From positions 89,437 to 153,436 of the forward strand of contig NW_019029050.1 in NCBI RefSeq assembly GCF_002105155.1: a stretch of 64,000 nt of DNA, read 5' to 3'. Both the position numbers and the translations under genes were made by a program. Origin of the DNA: Lobosporangium transversale. Lineage: Eukaryota; Mortierellomycota; Mortierellomycetes; Mortierellales; Mortierellaceae. Shown here piece after piece: positions 12,376 to 27,728 of this stretch; within the stretch, counting starts at the first letter, position 1, and the number at the start of each line of letters is the position of its first letter. The notes below the pieces were generated by a model. It did no database searches. It had not been told where the DNA came from and saw only the letters and a program-made list of their open reading frames with translations.

Positions 12376-14667
12376 ATGGCTGTCTCGAGAGCCATGCGTC
12401 AGATCATTCTGATGGGCATCATCTGCTTTGGTACCATCGGCATGTTTAATGCTATGTCCTCCATTGGAAATGCTGGGAAGCACTCGCCCACTGCTCAAAA
12501 TCTTGCCATCACCTCATCCTCCATCGCTTATATCGTCGGATTTCTATTGGCTGGAGGCACTCATAATATGATCGGACCTAGGCTATGTGTTGTCTTTGGT
12601 GGCCTCAGTTTTGTGCTCTATGCAGGATCTATGTTACTTGCAAAGGACGACGATCGCTCGATATACCCACCATTAGCAGGAATTTTACTTGGGCTCGGTG
12701 CTGGTCTAATCTGGGTCACACACGGCGCAATGATGATGTCTTACCCGACTGAGGATAATAAGGGTAAATATATTGCGGTCTTCTGGGCTATCTTCAATCT
12801 TGGTGCCGTCATTGGATCTATCTTGCCACTCGTAATGAATAGTGCTCCTGGCATGGACCCCGACGACGTCTCACCAACAACATACATCGTTTACATGGTC
12901 GTCATGGGCCTTGCTACACTGCTAGCCTTCTTCTTGGCCCGACCATCGACGATCGTGCGGGATAATGGTGAAGCTGTGAGCGTCGCAAAGTTCTCAGGTC
13001 TCCGTGCGGAATGTGTTGCTATCCTTGCAGTCTTTTGCGATTGGCGCATGTTGCTCTTGATCCCAGCATTCTTCTTCTCCAACTTTTCATACACATATCA
13101 ATTCAATGACTTCAATGGCTTCAACTTCAATATCAGGACACGATCGCTCAACTCGATGTTGTTTTGGATTGCCCAGATCATTGGTGCCGTCGTACTGGGG
13201 TATCTACTTGATCGGATACCTGTCAAGCGCTCTAGAAGGGCTGTTCTAGGATTAATCTTGGTAGGGGTGCTATTTATGGCAACCTGGGTTGCAGCCTTGA
13301 TGGTCCAACTTCGCCACAACTGGGAACGGAAGCAATTGCAGAGCAATGACTTAATAGATTATGAACACGGAAGTACGTATACAGGACTTCTAGCTATCTA
13401 CGCTATGTTCGGCTTCTGTGACGCAGCATTTGCTGTGTACTGCTATTGGCTCATGGGCGCTCTCTCCAACAAGCACGACGAATTATCTCGATATGCCGGA
13501 TTCTTCAAGTCAATCCAATCTCTTGGCGGTGCAGTGGCAGCCCCTCTAGATTTGGCTCAAACACCTCTTAAAGAATATCTAATTACCAACTGGATCTTGT
13601 GTGCACTCTCCATTGCTGCCATGTTCCTCGTTTGCAGGACAGTCACCGACACAACGATTGACGATTATGACGAGCAAGGAGATCAGAGTCAGGAATATGG
13701 CGAAAATGAGGATGAACCATGCTGCAATGCTTCCATAAACGAGGCGGGTGAGGCAGCAGCGCAAATGCAGTCCTCAAGAGACCGCTCCAGCCTCGAAGCG
13801 GATGTAACCACAATATGTGCCACAAATGAGGCAGGCAAAATGGGCCCGAGTATGTCTTCGAGACAGAATCCCTCTATATCACGCTACATGAACAGCAGGG
13901 TGTCGGGTGTTCAGGAGGATAATATCGAAGAGGAAAACCCCACACAAACAGCGCCGCATGAAAGCATGCTGAACTCAGTCGGTAATGTCTCTTTCAACCA
14001 TGACATCGCCTCGTATGGCTCGATGAATGCCCCGCTACAAATATACCAAAATCACCTACAGGATTCATACCATCAACCGCTAGATCGCAATCCGTATTTT
14101 GTTGGTTCTATGCCTCCAATGGCGGAGATTCAGCATCATTCTTCTATCAGATTAAGACCAACATACTCGACAAATTACGTGCAATCAGAAGCAGAATCTT
14201 CAGGGGCATTTCAACAAATCTCACATCAGACATCAACGCTGCAGCCACCAAGCACATATAGTTACTCAAGCCAGTCATCGCCAATTCCAAACAATTTCCA
14301 GGCTGTGTCTGCACCAACGCTTATGATTTCAGACGACTCTACGCCCCCAATGCCTCTTTATTCTCCATATCTTCATATGCAGCCGCCCGCCGAGTCTCCA
14401 ACGCCTGCGGTATCAAATGAAGCAGGAGAAGGAGATGCTAATATCGTACCGACTATTGCCAACCCCTCAGCAGTTGGACATCTTCAGCCTTATGGGCTTT
14501 TCGAGCAAGTAGTGGGTCCTGTAAGCAGTGGGAGCTCTACACGATATGATGACGAACAGGACATGGATTCTATTGACAGCCATTCTATCTCCTCCATGTT
14601 GTCGGATCACGACTCTATACCAGAAATGACAGAAATGTCAGAGACCACAAGAGAACCACATCTATGA
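12376..14667 (+). CDS. UNC-93-like major facilitator superfamily protein
   Basis: A single uninterrupted exon of 763 codons, in contrast to its intron-rich neighbours. I take ATG 12376 in a strong context (ACCATGG) as the start. The first about 430 residues hold roughly 11-12 hydrophobic helices typical of fungal DUF895/UNC-93-like MFS members: MFNAMSSIGNAGK, LLGLGAGLIWVTHGAMM and AVFWAIFNLGAVIGSILPL are characteristic. The substrate is not known for this fungal group. The remaining about 330 residues are a hydrophilic tail rich in S, Q, P and M, ending in acidic DSIDSHSISSMLSDHDS, so it is much longer than the transporter core needs. It is probably cytosolic and regulatory (inference). Neighbouring gene AFG2 converges on it from the right. 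Confidence 0.85.
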   Translation: MAVSRAMRQIILMGIICFGTIGMFNAMSSIGNAGKHSPTAQNLAITSSSIAYIVGFLLAGGTHNMIGPRLCVVFGGLSFVLYAGSMLLAKDDDRSIYPPLAGILLGLGAGLIWVTHGAMMMSYPTEDNKGKYIAVFWAIFNLGAVIGSILPLVMNSAPGMDPDDVSPTTYIVYMVVMGLATLLAFFLARPSTIVRDNGEAVSVAKFSGLRAECVAILAVFCDWRMLLLIPAFFFSNFSYTYQFNDFNGFNFNIRTRSLNSMLFWIAQIIGAVVLGYLLDRIPVKRSRRAVLGLILVGVLFMATWVAALMVQLRHNWERKQLQSNDLIDYEHGSTYTGLLAIYAMFGFCDAAFAVYCYWLMGALSNKHDELSRYAGFFKSIQSLGGAVAAPLDLAQTPLKEYLITNWILCALSIAAMFLVCRTVTDTTIDDYDEQGDQSQEYGENEDEPCCNASINEAGEAAAQMQSSRDRSSLEADVTTICATNEAGKMGPSMSSRQNPSISRYMNSRVSGVQEDNIEEENPTQTAPHESMLNSVGNVSFNHDIASYGSMNAPLQIYQNHLQDSYHQPLDRNPYFVGSMPPMAEIQHHSSIRLRPTYSTNYVQSEAESSGAFQQISHQTSTLQPPSTYSYSSQSSPIPNNFQAVSAPTLMISDDSTPPMPLYSPYLHMQPPAESPTPAVSNEAGEGDANIVPTIANPSAVGHLQPYGLFEQVVGPVSSGSSTRYDDEQDMDSIDSHSISSMLSDHDSIPEMTEMSETTREPHL

Positions 14668-14797
14668 ACCAGTGACTTTGGACGGTGCAAAAAAAAAAAA
14701 ACTATTCCTTAACCCTTGTAACATATATAATAATATCTACAAATAAAATCAATGAGACTCAGACATAATAATCAGGATTCATTCAGAAGTTAATTAA

Positions 14798-18276
<3,479 letters not shown>

Positions 18277-18487
18277 AGCCTTTGTTTTTAGAAAGTTGTG
18301 TGACTGTGGAGGCCAGGATAATTAAAGATATCCTGTTCCTTTATTTTTTATCTCCCCCTTGTCCGCCTCACATTCATTCATTCAGTCATTCACTTATTCA
18401 TTCATTCACTTATTCATTCATTCAATCGCATTAACCTTCTTTTATTCGACTTTCTTCTCTATCAGCTCTCTATTTCATACCATCTTC
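18277..18487. promoter_or_regulatory. Shared divergent promoter AFG2 / UBE2O with ATTC-type microsatellite
   Basis: The 211-base gap between two start codons on opposite strands must serve both genes. From about 18,371 to 18,430 it contains many tandem ATTC units with TTATTC and CAGTC interruptions, a simple repeat. No TATA box is obvious. The promoter role is inferred from position. Confidence 0.5.
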
Positions 18488-19878
18488 ATGACCAAACAGA
18501 CGCTCATCACAGCGAAGGTCAGTAACCTCACTACACGTCGTCTCACTTTCTTCTCTGCGGACATACCATGCAATTCTGCGACCCACCTCTCACATGTTTA
18601 TTATTATTATTTTCTCCTTTCTGCTCCACCAAAATAGGTCTTTTTGGAAGATGCAGTGCGCTTAAAAGATCAGCCTGAGCAACTAGGACTAGTTGTAAAG
18701 ACCTGGCACGACTTTGACTCAGGCGATAGCGATGAAGAGGACGAAGACTCGATTGGACCTGTAAATTTTTTTGATGCAAAGTAATTTTTACTTTAGTTGC
18801 AATCTAGAACCATATCTGGACAACCAAAATGGCTAATTAAGCTTCTATTCAACATCGATCTTCTTTTCTTACTTGGATTTAGCTAAATCTCCAGCATGTG
18901 GTTGTCCATTGGGCTGATGGATCTGCGCCGCAGATCGTTCACGAAGATGACCTTATTGTAGAGGATCGCTCATTGAGTCATGGAGATGTTGTCAAACGCT
19001 CCCCGAATGATATTATTTCCGGCACGGTTATTGACGTCAAAGTTGAGCTGGAACTGGAAAAGGTCTGCCCGCCCATGACCCGATTCACTGGAATCGATGC
19101 CAAGCACGTTGATTTTGTTCAGCAATTTGTTGTCAATAATCATGTCATTTATGATGGCTGGTTGGGAGTTATCGAAGAGGTAAAAAAAAGGTGGATTCGA
19201 GAGCCCTGTTCCTGCTCCTGATCCGGTCACTCTCTCTGTACCAGAATAGAATTTTACATACATGATCTTGCAGATCCAAAAAAACAAGAGATTGTAACGC
19301 TCACAAGCTCACTCTTTTCTTCTTTCATTCATCTATAGGTTAATGATGAGGTAACAGTGCTACTGGATGACACCAGTGTATGCGTGGTTAAGGATTCAGA
19401 TGATTTAGACCTTCGCGATAAGATTCACGATCAGTCATGCTTCTTTCCGGATTCCCTTGCGCCTGGCCATGTAAGCCATCGCTCTTATACACAGTGAAAT
19501 AGCTCTAGCGGGTGAAATCAGCTTGTATTTTAATCTTTCACTTGTGTCTGCGTTTTGTTCATTAGAGGGTCTATGGATCATCAAAGGTGTTCAGGAATGC
19601 CGAATACTTGGTTGGGTCCTATTCCAATGAAAGGCAGGGATATGTATTACGGACTGAGGTTGTCTCCATCACTGTAAATTGGTTGTCATTTAATCCATTG
19701 GCACTAGATCAAACCCCTGGTGTCGCTCCACCACCGCGAGTATTAGATGACTTTGAGAACATCATTGTGTACAAGAGTGCCGAGCAACACTGTACCTATG
19801 AGCTGGAAGACCGCGTCAAGGTTGTTGATCAAGATGCATTGAAGGGTAATTTTACTTACAATGCCTTTCTTTTATTAT

Positions 19879-19933
<55 letters not shown>

Positions 19934-22731
19934 ATTATGACAAGCTTATAACGAAAACCGTTACCTGCCATTGCTAGCTTTACGCATTAGTGAATATTGC
20001 CCATATCTTACCAGTAAACCAATGCGGCTGCGCTGCCCTAATCCTGCACACAACCATGCTACCAAATTTGCGACGGAAGAAATGGTAAAGCTCGAGCTTT
20101 AGGAGTTATTCTTGAATATACATGATTGAAATTGGATACTCACACACTGCTATCCTATTGCTCTTTTTTTTTTTTTTTTTTTTTTTGTTGATACAGAAAG
20201 TTGTTGGAACAAAGACACGTGTGACGGTGCAGTGGCAGGATCTTACGGTATCTGAGGATGTGATATCGACTTCCTTAGTGCCGTATCTGAATATGGATGA
20301 TCAAGATGTTTGGCCATCAGATTACGTTTTGCTCAAGCCCGGCGAGGTGCTTATGGATCAGCCAGGAGGCGTCAATTTTGACAAGAAAAAGTCAGATATG
20401 CTCGGTATTGTTCAATCCGTCAATGCCAAGGAACGCACAACTCTTGTAAAATGGTTCAGTGAGGAGCGCGATCAAGGACTGGAACAAGAGGCGGAGGAGT
20501 ATTCATTGTACGAGATCATGTCACACCCAGACCTTAAATTCAGTATGGGAGACTTAGTTGTCATCAGTCGTGAACGGGAACAATCACAGTCATCCGATAT
20601 CGCCCCTCGGGCGCCTAGCGTCGACAATGTCGTCCAACTTGTGCGTCGTGGTCACGAAATCTACCTTGAGCTTCTGGATGAACAACGTCGGCGTTTCAAA
20701 TCAAAGACATCTACTGGAGAAGCGGATCCCAAGAACATCGAACGGAATGGGAAGAACCTTCTTGGTCGCTACGGAGTTGAAGGAGTGGAGGCCTTGGACA
20801 GATATTTGTCAGAAACTAACAAGATGGCACATAGAACTGCTTACTGGCTCGTCAATCGAGGAGATCATTTGAAACCTCCCATTCCTGAGGACGTCTTGGC
20901 AACCCTCTCAGACCAGGAGAGGGATTTAGAGACCATTCGTACTCGGTTGAACTGGGTAGGACAGATTTGGAAGGTGTACCAGGATCGTCCCTCTGCACTT
21001 GTTCGTTTCATGGATGGAACCTCTGAAGAAATTCCTGTCGGAAGAATTATGGTCGTCGAGGACGAAGATGATGAAGACGCCGATGACGATGATGAAGTGT
21101 TTGAAGAATACGATTTTGATCGTGGTATTGAGGATACCTCTTCTGTAGATAGCTGGGAAACAGATTCCGAGCTGGATGATGATGCAACGAGTGAAAATGA
21201 AGCAAATGAAGAGACCGGTGAATCAGATCAAAAGGAAGATAATCTTGCACATCCTGAATCAGAAGCTGTGCCAGATACAGGTGACAATTTAATTGCGCTA
21301 GATAAGTCTGAGGGCTCTGCACCATCAGTTCAGGAGACAGATGAACGAGACCCGTTGCTAGAGCCTGAAGATATTGGTACAAGCGAAGCTGCTGCTACAT
21401 CATCGGAGCTTTCACGTCCAGAGCACCAAGACTGGAAGAGCTTCATGATTGTAGAACATACCCCGGCTGACCATCATTTCTTGAGCGCTCAGCAGGATAT
21501 TCCTCATGGCGACAGAGCCTGGATCAAAAGGATAGCGAAGGAACATGCAATCCTATCCTCGTCTCTTCCTGATGGAATTCGTGTCCGAGCATTTGAGGAC
21601 CGGATGGATTTATTGAGGGTGTTAATCCAGGGACCTGACCACACACCTTATCGGAATGCCTTGTTCCTTTTTGACTTTAAGCTTACAAGCCAATTCCCAA
21701 GCCAGGTATGCTTACAATTAATAGTACCCCTTGGTGTCAAATCTCGCTTATGTATTAATATCTAATTATCAACCATTACATAGCCTCCCATTGCATTCTT
21801 TCATTCGTGGACTGGTGGCGTAGGAAGGATTAACCCCAACTTGTATGAGGGTAAGTACCATCACGTTATATAATATTTACAAGACATTTTTCCTTTGATA
21901 AATATAAGCACTCTAACATTGTCTCCTTGTTCATAGATGGAAATGTCTGTCTAAGTCTTTTGAACACATGGCATGGCAAAGACCAAACGGAAACATGGAC
22001 TCCAAGCTCAAGTATTCTTCAGGTACAATTATAAACTGGAGCTGGTCGAATTTCATATTAATCTTTGAAACCACGGATTGACAGATTTCCCTCCTTTCTT
22101 TTAAAAGTTACTTATATCCTTGCAAGGACTTGTTCTTGTGTCTGAGCCCTACTATAATGAAGCCGGGTAAGCCGCTATTTTGAAAAATATCTATTGCACC
22201 CGGTCGTATTTTTCGTGATGGGACTCTAATATCGAATCATCAAATCTGGCTCTTTATGTATATAGGTTTGAGAAGTTTCTCGGGACGGAGGAAGCAGCAA
22301 GGAACTCAGAACTGTACAATGAAAAAGTTTATCTCTTATCACTCAAGGTATTCTTACTTGAACTGATGATCTGCTCTGGTATCCCACAACGCATGGATCC
22401 ACTATAACACCTATATATTTTTATCTTTTCTATTATTGTTTCTATTTTTTCGAAGACTATCCAAACCATCTTGAACAACCCTCCAGCACCTTTCCAAAGA
22501 GAGATTCGACGCTTTTATTTTACAAGAGGCAAGCTGGAGGAGACGGTGATTGAAGGCCTAGAGTTAATCGCTCGATCGGAAGCCGCAACAGAAACAGAGG
22601 CCGAACGTGATGATGCCAATGACTCCGATAGCCCATCCAAGCCTGGTCCCGTTCTCAAGCATATCAGCAAAGGAGCACTAAAGATGCTCAAAAAGCATAT
22701 TGACACTCTGAGCTTATCTTTGGAAGAATAA
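18488..22731 (+). CDS. UBE2O: UBE2O-type E2/E3 hybrid ubiquitin-conjugating enzyme
   Basis: UBE2O is a large E2 that also selects its own substrates, for example orphan ribosomal proteins in animals. ATG 18488 begins MTKQTLITAK. The N-terminal half (18.6-20.9 kb) has repeated beta-rich modules, each with a V-x-W-x-D-G/T-type signature (VHWADGSAPQIV, VRFMDGTSEEIPVGRIMVV), as in the CR1/CR2 regions. An acidic linker (21,055-21,420) follows. The UBC domain spans the last exons: WIKRIAKEHAILSSSLPDGI, INPNLYEDGNVCLSLLNTW with the catalytic Cys, then LLISLQGLVLVSEPYYNEAG. The usual HPN is NPN here, as I recall for UBE2O. The stop is TAA 22729-22731. About ten exons; one intron has a 24-T tract before its acceptor and another an ATT repeat running into an A-tract. 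Confidence 0.9.
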
Positions 22732-22938
22732 AAAAATATACGTGCACGTGCCTGGAATAGGAACAAGGTGAAAACTTTGGACTAAACCGTGGGATAATTA
22801 AGGAAGAACAGAGGTTTTTCAATGAGAATCTGACTACTTTTTAGAGCACAATTGAATTGAGTGGTATAAGCAAATATTTCTTCACTTTTTCACCTGGATG
22901 GAGAAATAAAGTTTGTCATTCATGAAGGTCTTTGAGAG

Positions 22939-23240
22939 CTATGCGACAATAAATGTCTGGACTACACCATCAAAAGAATAGTCAAGCAGGAGAGGGCAGA
23001 ACTGAATGATATTTGGCTCCATCGTATAATTCTCAATCGCACTATAGCTGTCATCAGTGTCGATTAATGACGCACTGGAAAGGACACTCTTACGTTCCTG
23101 GATTTCAGCCTATGTAAACAATGTATGCAAACTAGATTTAGTAGAATATTGGTAACATGTACAGACATTTAACATTTGAAATATTGTTGCCTTCTTTACA
23201 CAACCATACCTCAATATATGATAATGTGGTCGATCCAAAG
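22939..23240 (-). pseudogene. C-terminal exons of an unrecognised gene (fragment)
   Basis: On the minus strand an exon ending RSSFGSTTLSYIE (donor GTATGG at 23,204-23,209) splices in phase to AEIQERKSVLSSASLIDTDD at 23,109. It then runs 59 codons through NIIQFCPLLLDYSFDGVV to TAG at 22939-22941. Phase agreement and residue composition argue for real coding sequence. I cannot follow it upstream past about 23,250, and the next gene start (+) is only 300 bases further. It looks like the remnant 3' end of a gene rather than an intact one. No family recognised. Confidence 0.4.
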
Positions 23241-23551
23241 CTGCTCCTAAGTACGCAATTAGCTCAGGTCTCCATAAGACCGACAATATCTGAGGTAAGG
23301 CCTACAACTTCTCCTTGACTCTGTAGCGGAATCTTTTTTTGTCTCTGTAGCCTATTTCAGAAGTAATTGTCCTTACAAAAAAAAAAAAAAAAAAAAGGCC
23401 GTGGCACATAATTCGCTTCATCGGTATGGTTAAGCTGGATTAAATGAAAGCATAAAAGCAGCATCTTTTCAGTTTTTACTTCTTTTGCCCTTAACCACAA
23501 CCATTCCGATCCCCTTTTCATACTACCCTTCATTGCGATTCAACTGCAACC

Positions 23552-23875
23552 ATGGTCAAAGTTCTTTGCAATATTAATGGAGAAAACCAGATCTTCTCAG
23601 CTGTCGTCCCAGAAGACAGCACTGTCAACCATCTTCAAAGGCAATCACTAACGCAAAGAGGAACCAGTAAGTGCGAGATTAAAGAAGCAAGACAAAAGTA
23701 ATAAGGGTAGTAAAAGTAGGACTCCTTTCAGCATCAGGAATGATGGTTCTGCCAGTGTTGCTATTGGAGATAATTCAGACTTTTAACTTCAAAATCGTTC
23801 TGCTCTGATTTTCAGCCTAGTTCACTAAAACTGACACTCGACCTCAAGCCCCACCCTCATTAAAGTGGTAAGAGA
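23552..23875 (+). pseudogene. Crinkler-like N-terminal start, apparently truncated
   Basis: After a possible TATA (ATAAAAGCAG near 23,452) and a pyrimidine-rich leader, ATG in CAACCATGG context opens MVKVLCNINGENQIFSAVVP. This resembles the ubiquitin-like start of Crinkler (CRN) proteins (M-V/T-K-x-x-C-x-x-x-G-E), a family expanded in oomycetes and in Glomeromycotina and Mortierella-like fungi. After about 43 codons a GTAAGT donor occurs, and the next acceptor (TTTCAG near 23,815) leads straight into a stop in the joined frame. The rest of a CRN protein is missing. Family assignment rests on a short stretch only. Confidence 0.35.
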
Positions 23876-24583
23876 TCCTCATTGCTAGTTTTTTAATAGT
23901 ATATGTTTTACATTGATCGATCGATCTGAGAGACAACTTAAAGCAACTTCTAATTTATAAAAAAAAAAAAAGAAAGAGCGAGAGGAAACAAGCACTGGGT
24001 TGTTCCGACAGAATAATGGATGCGTGGGAGCGATCGGACCTTTTTGTGGTCAGTACGAGCATAGCATAGCTCCCATTAAAGAAAAGATGCAAAACAAATC
24101 TTTTTTTGCACAGCTGCTTCGCCCATTCGTCCAATAATTGATCATGTGTGCTTGCACGTGATTTTAATTTTTTATTTTGATAAAAATAGTCCTGGTTCAC
24201 ATCTTTTCTGCATTGTTCCTTTCTTTCCTTTCCATCTTGAAGCTGGTTCTCATTGCGCGGCATTCGACGTGCGGATTTCGTCTTTTGAAATTTCTTTTAT
24301 TTTTAATTGTGTTTCCGTTTGTCATTCTGACTAATTGTTGGTTGTTTTGCATACTCAACTGATTCATTGAAAAAGAAATATTAATTTAAAAAGACGACTT
24401 TTATTACGATAACAGCGAAAGAGGAAAAAAAGAAATCCATCCTTCTCCACCCACCTTTCTCTCTTTTACTTAATCTTGGGTTTTACAAATACTACACTGA
24501 ACCGCCCTTCATCGCATCAACTGTGCACATTATTACTCTACTCTATCCTCCTTACTATTCTTTTATTCAATCAGCGTTTTCCT
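23876..24583. other. Intergenic region upstream of TFIIB
   Basis: About 700 AT-rich bases with no supported open frame. The last 150 bases are pyrimidine-rich, as expected for the TFIIB promoter and 5' UTR. Confidence 0.35.
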
Positions 24584-26074
<1,491 letters not shown>

Positions 26075-26176
26075 AAGGAAAAACTTCTGCTCTCAAGAGC
26101 TTCAGGGCGTAAACTAGACAGTGTAGCAGCATGCTTTTTTCTTTTTCTTTCTTTTTTTTTTTTCTTTTCTTTTCTT

Positions 26177-26215
<39 letters not shown>

Positions 26216-26367
26216 ATTTTTTTTTTTTTTAAAATAATATATATCCTATGCCCATTGATTCAGCCACAGAGACCTGCAACAGAGGCTTGAGAGATTTGTC
26301 ATGAATAATGAATAAAATTCAAACCTGCATGTAGTGTTTTTCTTTAAACATTTTTCTTCATTTCATT
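26075..26367 (+). other. TFIIB 3' region with pyrimidine tract; AKR upstream region
   Basis: From about 26,140 to 26,232 the sequence is almost pure T with scattered C, then AAAATAATATATA. A possible AATAAA-like signal (AATAAAATTC) lies at about 26,310. No open frame. Confidence 0.4.
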
Positions 26368-27640
26368 ATGAGCGGCACAGAGGATCGCATGAGAGTCATT
26401 CTTGGGTACGCGTGTAACGAGTCATGTTTTTTTTTTTTTTTTCTCTTCAACGAGATTGCTAACGCTCTTTTTTTTTTTTAAGCTGCATGACCTTTGGTCG
26501 TGAAGGGGGTGGTGCCCGTGTGAGAACGAACGAAGAGGCAAGCGAGATTATTTCGACATTCCGTCAGTATGGCCATAATGCATTAGATACGGCCAGGATC
26601 TATGCTGATGGACATACAGAGGAGATGATGGGTCAGCTTGATCTATCAGGTCTGACGGTGGATACCAAATGCTTTCCGTTGCAACTAGGAGGTCTGGAGC
26701 CACAACGGGTCAAGAAATCACTTTATGAATCACTGGAAGCGCTTCGGGCCGACAAAGTCCATGTATTTTATTTACATGCCCCCGACTATGCAACACCGAT
26801 TGAGGATACATTGAAAGCTGTGAATGAGCTGTATCTAGAGGGCAAGTTTGAGATCTTTGGATTATCAAACTATCCAGCTTGGGTTGTGACTCAGATTTAT
26901 TATATTTGTAAGAATGAAGGCTATGTGTTACCGAGAGTATATCAGGGCATGTACAATGCTCTGACTCGAAGCATTGAACCAGAGTTATTTGCCTGTCTTG
27001 ATGAGCTGAACATCAAGTTTCATGCTTATAACCCATTATGTGGAGGTGTTCTTGCAGGTCTGTACACATATGACCAGAACGAGGTAGAAAAGGGATCGAG
27101 ATTCGACCCCGACGCGAAGCAAGGTATTCGGTAAGTTAATGCATGAAGTTGTAACAAAAAAGAATATTAAAAAAAGAAAGAAAAAAGCATAAACATTTTT
27201 CTTTCATTCATTCTTATCCAATTTCACTTTTAGTTATCGTGAGCGATATTGGAAGAAAGAATACTTTGAAGCGATTGAGGTTCTTAAGCGTGTCTGCGAA
27301 CCTCATGGACTTAGCCTGATCCAGGTTGCCTTTGACTGGTTGCAATTCAATTCTAAAATGCGTGTTCCACGCGGCGATGGTATGAAATTTTTTAAAGAAA
27401 AAGACATCTGAAATATACCGTAGTAATAATGAGCTTTTATTTATTTAATTGCCATAACAATTAGGCATCATCATCGGTGCATCCTCTTTGAAACACACAG
27501 TACAGAATTTGGATGCTCTGAAATACGGCAAACCCCTGCCCCAGGACGTGTTGGAGGCTGTAGATCATTGCTGGGACATCACCCGTGAAAGTTCCCCACC
27601 TTACTTTAGAACAAAAGACCAGATGATGGGTCCACGATAA
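26368..27640 (+). CDS. Aldo-keto reductase, AKR7 (aflatoxin-aldehyde reductase) type
   Basis: An NADPH-dependent aldehyde reductase. Exons are 26368-26405, 26483-27130, 27234-27379 and 27465-27640, and all junctions keep frame (LG|CMTFG, GIR|YRERYW, RGDG|IIIGASS). The AKR tetrad is present: Asp and Tyr in ALDTARIYADG, Lys in VDTKCFP and His in VFYLHAPD. FGLSNYPAWVV and HAYNPLCGGVLAGLY match the AKR7 subfamily pattern, and the C-terminus has the cofactor-binding IIIGASSLKHTVQNLDAL. Length is about 335 residues, normal for the family. The physiological substrate is unknown; dialdehydes and succinic semialdehyde are typical for AKR7. Confidence 0.93.
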
Positions 27641-27728
27641 AAGATATGTTTTTTAAAGACATGTGCTTAGAAAATAAATGCTTCATCTAGTCACCATCTA
27701 TTCTTTTTTATCATTACTATTTATTTAT

